A DNA stretch of 41,783 nucleotides from Methanobrevibacter sp. (GTDB lineage: Archaea > Methanobacteriota > Methanobacteria > Methanobacteriales > Methanobacteriaceae), in assembly GCA_017473945.1 (NCBI GenBank), contig JAFUIW010000027.1, positions 1 to 41,783 of the forward strand. The letters are read 5' to 3'. This document shows, piece by piece, positions 1 through 7,757 of the stretch. How positions within the stretch are numbered: the stretch's first letter is position 1; each line of letters starts with the position of its first letter. The notes beneath the pieces are model-generated. The model saw only the letters and a program-made list of their open reading frames with translations. It was not told where the DNA came from and did not search any database. The position numbers were made by a program, and so were the translations under genes.

Positions 1-1110
1 ATTTAAAGAAATAAGCAAACAATACTTAGTTGAAATAAATTATACTAAAAATGACTCATTTTTTAAGACTTATAAAGGATTTCGTTTGTTGGGAGGTGAT
101 GGGTCTGATTTTGAAATTCCAGATTTTGAAGAAGTTCGAAATGAATTCCAAATCAAAGACACTGAAAAATACAGAAAACCAGCACAAGCCAAATTTTCAT
201 CCATTATGGACTTATTAAACGGATTTATACTCGATGGAATCATAGGAAACTACAAACAAGCAGAATTACCATTAATGCATCAAAATCTTGAAAACATCCA
301 AGATGTAATACATCCGCCAAAATCTATTATCATTTTAGATAGAGGATACAACGCTATGGAACTATACGCACACATAATGTCTATGAATAGTTATTTTATC
401 GTTAGATTGAAAGATAAAAGCTATATAGACGACAGATACAAAATAACTAAAAACGATGCAGAAATAGAACTTGAACTCACAAAAGAACGACTAAAAAAAT
501 TCCACAACAAAGACCTAAAAGAAAAATACAGCAAGGAAAAACACTTAAAATTAAGAATACTAACAATAAATCTTGAAAACGAATCAAAAGAATACTTATT
601 AACTAACATATTAGATAAAAACTTCACAATGGATGATTTCAAAGAACTCTATAATCTGCGCTGGGGAATCGAAACCAACTACAATACAATGAAAAACAGA
701 CTAAACATAGAAAATTACACTGGAAAAAGAAAAATAACTATCAAACAAGACATATATTCCAAATTCATCAAATATAACATCTTCCAATACTACAAAATCT
801 ATTTCAACCTACTAATCAACCGAGTAAAAAGACAAAAAGGAATAAAACAAAAATACAAAGTCAATCAAGCACACCTAATACGAAAACTCAAAAAATACCT
901 GCCCATAATGATTCTAAATCCCACAAAAGAAATAATAAGAAAATACACAAAAAAATTAATAGATTCCTGCACACAATCGCCAAACAAAGACATCAAAAAT
1001 CCAACAACAACCAGAAACAAGAAAAAACAACGAAAATTCAACATCAACTACAAACCAACATAAAAATCAGGAAAAAACATGAAATCAAAAATTAAGTTGA
1101 CGACATTGAT
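1..1110 (+). mobile_element. IS4-family insertion sequence, right part (left end outside window)
   Basis: The block holds one DDE transposase gene and abuts a DUF4062 gene that loses its homology at about 1100-1115. The right boundary is therefore placed near 1110, where the minus-strand DUF4062 frame stops matching its family. The short AT-rich tail after the transposase stop (1064-1110), containing TTAAGTTGACGACATTGATA, probably includes the right terminal inverted repeat. The left end and any target-site duplication lie outside the window, so the exact boundary is inference. Confidence 0.6.
2..1063 (+). CDS. IS4-family DDE transposase, 5'-truncated by window edge
   Basis: Transposase that cuts and joins the ends of its insertion sequence. 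The frame is open to the left edge: the codons before the TTG at 86 read FKEISKQYLVEINYTKNDSF and then into the conserved GGDGSDFEIP motif, so that TTG is internal and the true start is outside the window. The DDE triad is visible. The first Asp is in GGDGSD just after position 88, the second in IILDRGYN, and the Glu in LYNLRWGIETNYNTMK, which fits the Y-x2-R-x3-E-x6-K signature of IS4 transposases exactly. The C-terminus is Lys/Asn-rich. Third codon positions are mostly A/T. No frameshift is seen, so the copy may be active. It lies against a broken DUF4062 gene. Family call is firm. Confidence 0.9.
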   Translation, partial: FKEISKQYLVEINYTKNDSFFKTYKGFRLLGGDGSDFEIPDFEEVRNEFQIKDTEKYRKPAQAKFSSIMDLLNGFILDGIIGNYKQAELPLMHQNLENIQDVIHPPKSIIILDRGYNAMELYAHIMSMNSYFIVRLKDKSYIDDRYKITKNDAEIELELTKERLKKFHNKDLKEKYSKEKHLKLRILTINLENESKEYLLTNILDKNFTMDDFKELYNLRWGIETNYNTMKNRLNIENYTGKRKITIKQDIYSKFIKYNIFQYYKIYFNLLINRVKRQKGIKQKYKVNQAHLIRKLKKYLPIMILNPTKEIIRKYTKKLIDSCTQSPNKDIKNPTTTRNKKKQRKFNINYKPT

Positions 1111-1340
1111 AAAATTCCTATAAATACATTATATTTCCCATTAATTTGTTTGTCAATTACACTTTGACCCTCAAGATTCCCTACTTTTGAACGAACATCA
1201 GTTTTTAAACTAATTAAATTTAATTTTGGCACATCAAAATGTTCATAATACCCATTCATTTCATTAATTATGCCCTCAATAATCTCTCTTTCTTCTTGAA
1301 CATCACTTGGTGATCCAATAAAAATGTTATATCCTTCCAT
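1092..1340 (-). pseudogene. DUF4062 protein N-terminus, truncated by the IS
   Basis: 82 codons matching the start of a DUF4062 domain: YNIFIGSPSDVQEEREIIEG (residues 4-23) is the typical first strand and helix, and QSVIDKQINGKYNVFIGI is the conserved end of the fold's first half. Family members normally continue with a tryptophan/RFG segment and large C-terminal effector or NTPase domains. Here the frame runs into SMSST and a stop inside sequence that appears to belong to the IS. The intact start has a good ribosome site (AAGGTGA, 1344-1360 region). DUF4062 is common in STAND-type ATPases and other proteins suspected of defence or signalling roles (family knowledge). The remainder of the gene, if it survives, would lie left of the IS, outside the window. 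Confidence 0.75.
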
Positions 1341-1606
1341 CTTTTTTTCACCTTTAATATAAATTTGATTTTAATATAATATTGTATTTGTTTTAAAGTA
1401 ATATTTAAATTTCTAGAGACCAGTTGAAAATTAATATGAGATAAGTTAAAATATAACATCCCCTTATTGTTTGGAAAGTACAATACAAATTTATATAAGC
1501 ATAATCCCCAAATTTTATTACAGAAATGTTACCAGAATAGCTCTAAGTAAAACATCTTTTTTACAGAATATGTGGACCCCAAGTTTTAGATGATTTACAT
1601 AAAACA

Positions 1607-2893
1607 TTATTTCAAACATCCTATTGGAATAACTTTCACTCCATCAGCTCTAGTGTAGGCCAACTCCCCACCAGTAATCACTGCTAAAAAACTTGGCTCT
1701 TCCAAATCAATTTTTTTGTTTTCCACACTTTTTCTAATCAATTTTTTTAGCTTAAGTAAATTTTCTGCTCCCTTATCGATTTCACGGTTACCTAATTTAA
1801 ACTCTATTAATGCATATCTTCCATCATTTAGATATATGACGCAATCCGCTTCAAGGCCACTGTCATCATTGTAATATAACACTTCGCCATTGACTGAGCT
1901 TGAATAAACTAGCAAATCTCGTATGCACAGGTTTTCAAATATGAATCCGAATGTTTCGAAGTCTTTAAGCAATTTTTCAGGTGTTAGGTTTAGGCTTGCC
2001 ACAGCTATTGATGGGTCAATGAATTCTTTTTTGTATGATTTTCTCATGGTATTTGCTGATCTGATGTTTGGTGACCATGCAGGAATGTTTTGGATAACAT
2101 ATAACCTTTCAAGAGCATTAATATAGGAATTATAAGTGGGTGGTGAAATATCTTCATATTCTGTTTTTATATCTTTCATGAGTGTTTTTTTAGTTGCCAA
2201 TGTTGATATGTTTCTAGCATAGGATTTTAGAATAGCTTTTACTCTTTGTGGACTGCGTTTAACCCCATCTACTTCTGAAACATCACTATTGCATATTATA
2301 TCAATATAATTTGATACAATGGCCAATTGCTGTTTTTTGGTTTTTTTGTTTAATGATTCTGGCCATCCCCCTCTGCAAGCGGCAAATATTAAATCAGGTA
2401 TTGTTAATTTTGATGTTATACCATCAATGTATAAATCTTCATCATCAAATAAGTCCATTAATGAAATTTCGCCTGTGGATTCCCCGCTTTCATATAGACT
2501 CATCGGACGCATCACTATCCGTTTTATTCTACCTGCACCATTGTGCGCAATTTTACTACCATCTACTGTTGATGATCCAGTTAAAATATATAATCCATCC
2601 TCATCTGATTCATCTACCAAATACCTTACAGCACCCCATAGTTCTGGTGCCATTTGCCACTCGTCAATCAGCATTGGTTTTTCACCTTTTAGGAGTTCTA
2701 TGGGATTGGTGTCTGCAAGTTTTAAGTAAGATTTTCCATGAACAGGATGTTGTAGTTCCTTTAGGCTTTTACATTGTTGTTTTGCTGTGGTAGTCTTACC
2801 GCACCACTTCGGACCGGTTATTAGAACAGCACCCATGTATTCAAGAGATTCTTTCAGTTCCTGGTCAGTATATCTTGGTAAATATTTTTTCAT
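1607..2893 (-). CDS. AAA-family ATPase with C-terminal DUF4143 domain
   Basis: A 428-residue member of the AAA_14/DUF4143 group, common and often multicopy in gut archaea and anaerobic bacteria, with no settled function. Walker A is GPKWCGKTT (residues 27-35), Walker B is PMLIDEWQ (73-80), and LYILTGSST follows as a sensor-like strand. The C-terminal part carries EADCVIYLNDGRYALIEFKLG (about 360-380), the D...ExK pattern of a PD-(D/E)XK-like fold typical of DUF4143. The ATG at 2893 is preferred over the in-frame GTG at 2902 because that GTG lies inside the AGTGATT ribosome site four bases upstream. A 23-bp tandem repeat lies just upstream. A role in defence or regulation is only suggested by its neighbours, a recombinase and a DUF4062 relic. 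Confidence 0.85.
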   Translation of the reverse strand: MKKYLPRYTDQELKESLEYMGAVLITGPKWCGKTTTAKQQCKSLKELQHPVHGKSYLKLADTNPIELLKGEKPMLIDEWQMAPELWGAVRYLVDESDEDGLYILTGSSTVDGSKIAHNGAGRIKRIVMRPMSLYESGESTGEISLMDLFDDEDLYIDGITSKLTIPDLIFAACRGGWPESLNKKTKKQQLAIVSNYIDIICNSDVSEVDGVKRSPQRVKAILKSYARNISTLATKKTLMKDIKTEYEDISPPTYNSYINALERLYVIQNIPAWSPNIRSANTMRKSYKKEFIDPSIAVASLNLTPEKLLKDFETFGFIFENLCIRDLLVYSSSVNGEVLYYNDDSGLEADCVIYLNDGRYALIEFKLGNREIDKGAENLLKLKKLIRKSVENKKIDLEEPSFLAVITGGELAYTRADGVKVIPIGCLK

Positions 2894-2910
2894 ATTAATC
2901 ACTTTTTTAT

Positions 2911-3018
2911 ATTTTTCACCACATTTATTTTATACTTTTCACTTAATTTATTTTATACTTTTCATCATATAAATTTTATGTTTTTCATCCAATTTATTTT
3001 ATACTTTTCATCATAAAT
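2911..3018 (-). repeat. 23-bp tandem repeat (about 4.7 copies) in the ATPase upstream region
   Basis: Units begin at 2911, 2934, 2957, 2980 and 3003 (the last partial). On the plus strand they read roughly ACTTTTCATCNAATTTATTTTAT. Read on the gene's strand, each of the four complete units contains a TATA-like ATAAAAT core preceded by GATGAAAAGT or GTGAAAAGT. The array ends 18 bases before the ATPase ATG. The spacing is about two helical turns, so the copies face the same side of the DNA. They could be stacked promoters, an operator array, or simply a replication-slippage tract. No function is proven. Confidence 0.85.
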
Positions 3019-3112
3019 AATCCCTTTTAAAATTATGGATTTATAAAATTTTTTGAATATTAATTTTGATAGCATTCAACATATGCCAAATGCTATCATT
3101 ACTTGTTATCAA

Positions 3113-4252
3113 TTAACCTTCATTAATCATGTTTACGATACCTAAAAGTTCTTTCTTCAAACCTCTCATCTCCTCAATTTCATTTCTCATGCTACCTACT
3201 TCTGATCTTAAGGATTCATTTTCCTTTTCCATTTGAATGAATTGAGGTGATTTGATGGAAAGCTTTTCAACATCAGTATTGATTGTTACTGCCGGCAGAT
3301 GCTTGATGTATTCAAATTTCAAATCATCAGGATTTGTCATGAAATATGCAGCATCTGTCTTGTTTTTGGCCTTGCCCTGCAAATCATTTACCTTGTCCAA
3401 ACTCATACCACTATTATACAATGCTGATGCATGAAACTTCCTGAGCATGTGGCTTCTCAACCTTCGATACTTTCCAACCCTGCCAAGACCTAAAGTGTCA
3501 TTGATCATCTCAAATGATTGCACCATATATGTCCTGCTAATCCTAAACAATGGACTTTCCTCAGTCAGAGGTTTATCCCGTAACAAAAGATATGCATTAA
3601 TGGCATTTACAGCTTCAGGACTGCAGTATGTAATGTAATACTTGTTTGTCTTTTTTCTTAAAATGCTGAAGGTCGGAACTACATCATCTACATTATTTAA
3701 ATAATCGATTACATTAAAGATGTCCATATTCCTATAGGGAAGATATTCAGACAAGGCCTCAATGTAGTCTCCGATTGTCAGGCTCAGTGTTTCGGTTCTG
3801 GCACATCCGCTGGAACATGAAAACAATATTATAGCTTTCATCAAAGGAGATGCAATTTGAAAGGCTTCTCTAATAACAGCCTTATCCGGCAAGTCCTTGA
3901 AATATATCGGAGCAGGCTTTTGAATGCTTTTCTCATTGATTTTAGGCAGTGACAATATCTCTATGTCATAGAACTTATAGAAATATTTGATGCAGTTCAT
4001 CTCTTTTCTGACAGTTCCCGGAGCATAATGCTGATACATGTAATGCCTGTATTCAACCAATTTTGCTTTCAAACGACTGTGTTTCCATTTTACTCCATTC
4101 ATCTCATCTTCTTCTGCTTCATCAAGAAGCTCTTTTAAGCTCATAGAGAAATACTCACAGTACTTTCTCAGCGAAAGTTCATAGCTTAAGAATGTACCCT
4201 GCGAATGGTTACAGCTTATTGAAAAATTTCTTAATAACTCGTCATTAATCAT
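3113..4252 (-). CDS. Tyrosine recombinase (phage-integrase family), atypical active site, C-terminal coiled coil
   Basis: Site-specific recombinase of 379 residues. An N-terminal core-binding/SAM-like domain (about 1-110) is followed by the catalytic domain. Visible active-site residues are Arg152 (GCARTETLSL), Lys200/201 on the beta hairpin (LRKKTNKYY), His268-x-x-Arg271 (SHMLRKFH) and the nucleophile Tyr303 (DAAYF). The usual second His/Trp position reads LQGKAKN, so Lys294 sits there. After about residue 335 a heptad-like stretch rich in Glu/Met/Leu predicts a coiled coil for self-association. The ATG at 4252 is chosen; the GTG at 4261 belongs to the AGTGATT ribosome site. A TATA-like TTTATAAATA lies just upstream (about 4274-4284). 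No tRNA or obvious attachment site is seen beside it, so it need not mark an integrated element. Confidence 0.85.
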   Translation of the reverse strand: MINDELLRNFSISCNHSQGTFLSYELSLRKYCEYFSMSLKELLDEAEEDEMNGVKWKHSRLKAKLVEYRHYMYQHYAPGTVRKEMNCIKYFYKFYDIEILSLPKINEKSIQKPAPIYFKDLPDKAVIREAFQIASPLMKAIILFSCSSGCARTETLSLTIGDYIEALSEYLPYRNMDIFNVIDYLNNVDDVVPTFSILRKKTNKYYITYCSPEAVNAINAYLLLRDKPLTEESPLFRISRTYMVQSFEMINDTLGLGRVGKYRRLRSHMLRKFHASALYNSGMSLDKVNDLQGKAKNKTDAAYFMTNPDDLKFEYIKHLPAVTINTDVEKLSIKSPQFIQMEKENESLRSEVGSMRNEIEEMRGLKKELLGIVNMINEG

Positions 4253-4347
4253 ACTAATCACTTTTATTGCTTATTTATAAAAAATCTTGAGAGAGAGCGG
4301 CTGAAAAGTAATAAGTATCTGAACTTTTGAAACAGTTCGTATAAAAC

Positions 4348-4364
4348 AAAATTATATATAATAA
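4348..4364 (+). promoter_or_regulatory. TATA box for fprA-rubrerythrin
   Basis: AAAATTATATATAATAA is a good archaeal TATA element. Transcription would start about 25 bases downstream, near 4385, giving a leader of roughly 50 bases before the fprA ATG at 4435. Position inferred from sequence only. Confidence 0.5.
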
Positions 4365-4434
4365 TAAATCAGAAAATAAATATAATTCATAGATTTTAAA
4401 TCAATGAATAAAAAAAATAATATGGTTGATAAAA

Positions 4435-5661
4435 ATGAAAGCAAACGCACAAAAAATAGCTGATGGAGTATACTGGGTTGGTGTACTCGATTGGGACCTC
4501 AGAACCTATCACGGTTACACTTTAGACGGAACCACCTACAACGCATACGTTGTATTTGGTGAAGACGAAGTAGCAGTGATTGATAACGCTTATCCTGGAA
4601 AAACAAAAGAAATGATGGCACGTATCGATGATGCATTCGCTCAAGAAGGAAGAGATGTAAAAGTTGACTACATCATTCAAAACCACGTTGAAAAAGACCA
4701 CTCCGGAGTTTTAGTAGACTTACACAAAAGATTCCCAGAAGCACCTATCTACTGTACTGAAATCGCTGTAAAAGGTTTATTAAAACACTACCCTGCACTT
4801 GAAGGAGCAGAATTTGTTACCGTGGGAACCGGTGACAGTTTAGAAGTTGGTGGAAGAACCTTAGCATTCCTCGATGCTTTCCTCTTACACTGGCCTGACA
4901 GCATGTTCACATTACTTGCTGATGAAACCGGTGTTTTATTCCCTAACGACGCATTCTCACAACACTTATGCTGCACCCAAAGATTCTCAGACGAAATTCC
5001 TGAATACGTCTTAATGGATGCAACCCAAAAGTTCTACGCAAACTTACTTACTCCTCTTTCCAAACTCGTTCTCAAAAAATTGAACGAAGTAGTGGAATTA
5101 GGATTGCTCGATTCAATCAAAATGATTGCACCTGCACACGGTCAAATCTGGAGAGACCCAATGCAAGTAATCGGAGCTTACCAAAACTGGGCTCAAGGTG
5201 TATGCGAAGACAAAATCACAATCGTCTACGATACCATGCACTACTCCACCCAACAAATGGCTCATGAAATCGCCGAAGGTGCAATGTCTGAAGGCTACGA
5301 CGTAGACATCTTCTTCCTGCACGAAGACGAAAGATCAGAAATAGTCAAAAGCATCCTAACAAGTAAAGGAGTGGCAATTGGAGACCCTACCATCAACGAT
5401 GTGCCATACCCAAGTATCGGAGACATCATGTACTACTTGAAAGGATTATTATTCAACAGAACAGGCATTGAAAGAAAAGCAGTTACCTTCGGTTCCATGG
5501 GTGGAAGAGGAGGAGCTCCTGCTAAACTCGCTGAAGAATTAGGAAACTGCGGATTTGATGTAATCGAATCACAAGAAATTTACTTCGTACCAACTGCAGA
5601 CGAAGATGATGCAAGCTACGAATTAGGTGTGGCTTTAGCAAAAGCATGTAAAGAATTATAA
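4435..5661 (+). CDS. fprA: F420H2 oxidase FprA (flavodiiron protein)
   Basis: Cytoplasmic flavodiiron enzyme that reduces O2 to water with coenzyme F420H2, protecting the strict anaerobe. The 408-residue protein has an N-terminal metallo-beta-lactamase-like diiron domain with the ligand motif His84-x-Glu86-x-Asp88-His89 (NHVEKDHSG), further ligand regions at [10 protein letters not shown] and IAPAHGQIW, and a C-terminal flavodoxin-like FMN domain from about residue 260 ([16 protein letters not shown]). Length is normal for the family. The ATG at 4435 gives the family-typical N-terminus. The TTG at 4426 overlaps the GGTTGAT ribosome site and is not used. Rubrerythrin follows after 10 bases and is probably co-transcribed. 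Codon use is visibly optimised (many C-ending codons), consistent with high expression. Confidence 0.95.
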   Translation: MKANAQKIADGVYWVGVLDWDLRTYHGYTLDGTTYNAYVVFGEDEVAVIDNAYPGKTKEMMARIDDAFAQEGRDVKVDYIIQNHVEKDHSGVLVDLHKRFPEAPIYCTEIAVKGLLKHYPALEGAEFVTVGTGDSLEVGGRTLAFLDAFLLHWPDSMFTLLADETGVLFPNDAFSQHLCCTQRFSDEIPEYVLMDATQKFYANLLTPLSKLVLKKLNEVVELGLLDSIKMIAPAHGQIWRDPMQVIGAYQNWAQGVCEDKITIVYDTMHYSTQQMAHEIAEGAMSEGYDVDIFFLHEDERSEIVKSILTSKGVAIGDPTINDVPYPSIGDIMYYLKGLLFNRTGIERKAVTFGSMGGRGGAPAKLAEELGNCGFDVIESQEIYFVPTADEDDASYELGVALAKACKEL

Positions 5662-5671
5662 TGGTGATAAT

Positions 5672-6085
5672 ATGGTTAAATACGAACATGAAATTGGAAT
5701 TACAAAAGGAACCCCTGTAGAAAAATTTGTTGCTGGAAACTTTGAAGGAGAAACCAACGAAGTTGGAATCTACTTAGCTATGTCCAGACAAGCTTCCCGT
5801 GAAGGTTATGGGGAATTAGCTGAAGTATTCAAAAGATTAGCTTGGGAAGAAGCTGAACACGCTGCAAGATTCTGTGAAATGAACGGAATCATCAAACCTA
5901 CCCTCAAAGAAAACATCGAATGGATGATGGGTGGGGAAAAAATGGCTAACGCAGAAAAAAGAGAAGCTTCCGAAAAAGCCGAAGAAGCAGGTATCGAAAC
6001 TGCTGCTGATTTCTTCAGAGAAAGTTCCAAAGACGAAGGTCGTCATTACAAAATCTTAGAAGGAATCTTAGAAAGATACTTCTAG
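5672..6085 (+). CDS. Rubrerythrin-like ferritin-fold diiron protein (no rubredoxin domain)
   Basis: 137-residue four-helix diiron protein, probably an NAD(P)H- or F420-linked peroxidase acting with FprA. The ligand carboxylates are in GETNEVG, EEAEHAA (ExxH), the EKAEEAG region and the C-terminal KDEGRHY (ExxH). The usual C-terminal rubredoxin Cys4 domain is absent, so electrons must come from a separate partner. The start at 5672 has an ideal GGTGAT ribosome site at 5663-5668. The gene begins 10 bases after fprA, which supports one oxidative-stress operon. It ends just before a hairpin with a T-rich tail. Confidence 0.9.
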   Translation: MVKYEHEIGITKGTPVEKFVAGNFEGETNEVGIYLAMSRQASREGYGELAEVFKRLAWEEAEHAARFCEMNGIIKPTLKENIEWMMGGEKMANAEKREASEKAEEAGIETAADFFRESSKDEGRHYKILEGILERYF

Positions 6086-6097
6086 ATACTTTAAATC

Positions 6098-6119
6098 GAA
6101 AGAATTTAATTATTCTTTC
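6098..6119 (+). terminator. Hairpin with U-rich tail after rubrerythrin
   Basis: GAAAGAAT (6098-6105) pairs perfectly with ATTCTTTC (6112-6119) around a 6-base loop and is followed by a T-rich run to 6133. It lies 12 bases after the rubrerythrin stop and is a likely transcription terminator. Confidence 0.6.
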
Positions 6120-6140
6120 ACTATTTCTTTTTTCAAAAAC

Positions 6141-6150
6141 TTTATAAATA
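6141..6150 (+). promoter_or_regulatory. TATA-like element for a possible plus-strand RNA
   Basis: AAACTTTATAAATA is a strong archaeal TATA match lying just after the rubrerythrin terminator and pointing into the structured region. It predicts a transcript starting near 6170 that would run antisense to the small hydrophobic reading frame at 6276-6368. Inference only. Confidence 0.35.
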
Positions 6151-6176
6151 ATAAAAAGATAATTATTATTAATTTT

Positions 6177-6488
6177 ATTAAACATTTGTTTAATGGAATT
6201 GGTAATGAATCTATAGCAAGGAAAAAACAGACGGCGAGAATTTAATTCTCTAAAACCCTGCTAATCATCGATTCATTACCTGTTTACTAGTTTTTTATCA
6301 TTTGGTAATAATAAATACATTGAAAAAATTATTATTAATGTTAAATTAATATTAACGTTCAATTCCATTATACTACCCCCTTTAACTTATAAGGGCGAGG
6401 AATCAAAACAAGCAAACACCTTACACCAGTCAACGTCTGTTTTTTTAAAAAAAAAAGTTGTAGGCAATAACCCGCAACTTTAGACTGG
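6177..6488. ncRNA. Densely structured region: nested hairpins and long-range pairings around a tiny hydrophobic ORF
   Basis: Perfect or near-perfect inverted repeats stack here. ATTAAAC/GTTTAAT (6177-6183/6188-6194). GGTAATGAATC (6201-6211) with GATTCATTACC (6270-6280), enclosing TAGCAAGG/CCCTGCTA (one mismatch) and GAGAATT/AATTCTC. TAATGGAATTG (6191-6201) with CAATTCCATTA (6360-6370). AAAAAACAGACG (6222-6233) with CGTCTGTTTTTT (6434-6445). AAGTTG/CAACTT (6455-6460/6475-6480), enclosed by CCAGTC/GACTGG (6426-6431/6483-6488). In a minus-strand transcript the second-last long pairing covers the start codon of the 30-codon frame and the last joins 5' leader to 3' end, as in hok-type toxin mRNAs. 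The same pairings form in a plus-strand RNA, so strand is undecided. A palindromic MITE-like element is the alternative. Confidence 0.5.
6276..6368 (-). CDS. Putative small hydrophobic peptide, 30 aa (type I toxin-like)
   Basis: An ATG frame of 30 codons. Residues 1-6 are short and polar. Residues 5-21 are almost entirely hydrophobic (NLTLIIIFSMYLLL), enough for one membrane helix, then comes Pro22 and the charged tail NDKKLVNR. This layout (single helix, charged C-terminus, about 30 residues) is that of Fst/Ldr/Hok-like type I toxins. A GGGGGT ribosome site lies at 6377-6382, 8 bases before the start. The start codon (6366-6368) sits inside an 11-base inverted repeat whose partner is about 160 bases downstream in the same transcript, and the stop lies in the arm of a strong hairpin. 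No homologue is recognised. In AT-rich DNA a chance frame of this size is quite possible, so the case rests on the surrounding structure. Confidence 0.35.
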   Translation of the reverse strand: MELNVNINLTLIIIFSMYLLLPNDKKLVNR

Positions 6489-6610
6489 ATTTTTAATAAT
6501 TAGTTTTCACCAATTAAGAGAAAAAAATTTCTCCAATAATCTATTATATTGTATAATATTTAAAATAAGCAGTTCTTTTTGGCTACAATTTTACAAACTC
6601 AAAGCAATTT

Positions 6611-7741
6611 TTATAAAAATCCTGCAACAATACTGAATACTATTACCATTGCCATGACAACTGACAATGCATTAACGAGTGGTTTGTAGTGCTCTTCAGA
6701 CAGTTTATAGCTCAATAATATTTCAAGCATGTAACCACCATCCAAAGGTTTCAGTGGAAGTAGATTAAATAGCCCAATTCCAAGGTTAAGCATGAACACC
6801 CATTGGAAAAGTTCAAGAAGCTCGAATAAAATCCAAGGTAGCGGACCTAAACTATTATTTACAAGCTCGAAATGTTTGTTTGCCTGGATTCCAAAAAATC
6901 CTCTGGACTCATTGTTTGGATTCTTGTCAAGGGTAAGCGAATATGTACCCTGATCCGTTTTGACACTTACATTATCCCCCGGACTGTAAGAACTTAGAAC
7001 ATTTGTATAGTCTGTTGCATTGCCTATAGTCTGATTGTCAATTGCCTGTAAAACCATGCCTTCCTTTAACACACCATCTGAAGGTGAATCAGTAACAATT
7101 CTGTCAATAGCTATTCCGTCTTCTGCAAAGTAATATGGAATTCCAGCTGATATCAGTGACACCAATAAAATTGCAATGACTGCCAATGAAATATTTGCAA
7201 TGGAACCTGCCGCATAAACCCTAAGCCTTGAAGACCTTTTGGCCGCTTTCAGCTCATCCTCGTCAGGTTCTACAAATGCACCCGGAATGATTGCAAACAA
7301 GAGTAAGCCGATTGATTTGATTGAAATTTTCTCACCGACTGACTGGACACCATGTGATAATTCATGAACTATCAAAACAGTTGCCAGAGCTATCAGACCA
7401 TAGAAAAATGGAATATAAATTGATGAGCCCGGCATCTCCACACCCGGAATCACTATTGAAACCGCCGGCGTATCGAAAACTGATGGCAGGGAACTTATTA
7501 ATGTCCCTGTAATAAAAATCATGGCTCCAAAGGCCACGACAATTCCAACATTCATGTACCACCGCCAGAATGTCGGAGAAAAATTAGAAATTCTGGATAT
7601 AAGTCCCCTGAGTCTTTGAGTCTTCCACATTATAACCGGGAAGTTTATCTCAAATCCATGACTTTCAAGCTTGTCATGTAACACTGCAGACAATATCCAG
7701 ATGACAGCAAAAGCTATCAAATAATAATAAATACCATTCAT
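6611..7741 (-). CDS. Site-2-type membrane metalloprotease (M50) with PDZ domain
   Basis: Integral-membrane zinc protease of the M50/S2P family, about 376 residues, that cuts substrates within or next to membranes. It has an N-terminal membrane segment (IYYYLIAFAVIWILSAVL), the zinc motif His126-Glu127-x-x-His130 (LIVHELSHG) in a helix, a PDZ-like insert (VLKEGMVLQAIDNQTIGN) and the second catalytic motif LPLKPLDGGYML near the C-terminus (Asp ligand in LDGG), ending in a final helix. The ATG at 7741 has GAGGAAGTG ahead of it and lies 16 bases after the moeA stop. The upstream ATG at 7777 would overlap moeA by 20 bases and adds a non-family extension. Substrate unknown. It is the last gene of the ileS-purL-moeA run. 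Confidence 0.9.
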   Translation of the reverse strand: MNGIYYYLIAFAVIWILSAVLHDKLESHGFEINFPVIMWKTQRLRGLISRISNFSPTFWRWYMNVGIVVAFGAMIFITGTLISSLPSVFDTPAVSIVIPGVEMPGSSIYIPFFYGLIALATVLIVHELSHGVQSVGEKISIKSIGLLLFAIIPGAFVEPDEDELKAAKRSSRLRVYAAGSIANISLAVIAILLVSLISAGIPYYFAEDGIAIDRIVTDSPSDGVLKEGMVLQAIDNQTIGNATDYTNVLSSYSPGDNVSVKTDQGTYSLTLDKNPNNESRGFFGIQANKHFELVNNSLGPLPWILFELLELFQWVFMLNLGIGLFNLLPLKPLDGGYMLEILLSYKLSEEHYKPLVNALSVVMAMVIVFSIVAGFL

Positions 7742-7757
7742 TAAAAATGCACTTCCT

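Noticed and set aside
86-88. TTG as start of the transposase
   Set aside because: The frame is open to the left edge and continues with a plausible transposase sequence, so this codon is internal.
2311-2793. Long plus-strand frame antisense to the ATPase gene
   Set aside because: Composition follows the minus-strand gene; no domain, no ribosome site. Shadow frame.
6568-6584. 17-base match AGCAGTTCTTTTTGGCT with 17551-17567, as a relic of the Rpn-like gene
   Set aside because: The surrounding bases show no further similarity, and a match of this length is plausible by chance in AT-rich DNA of this size.
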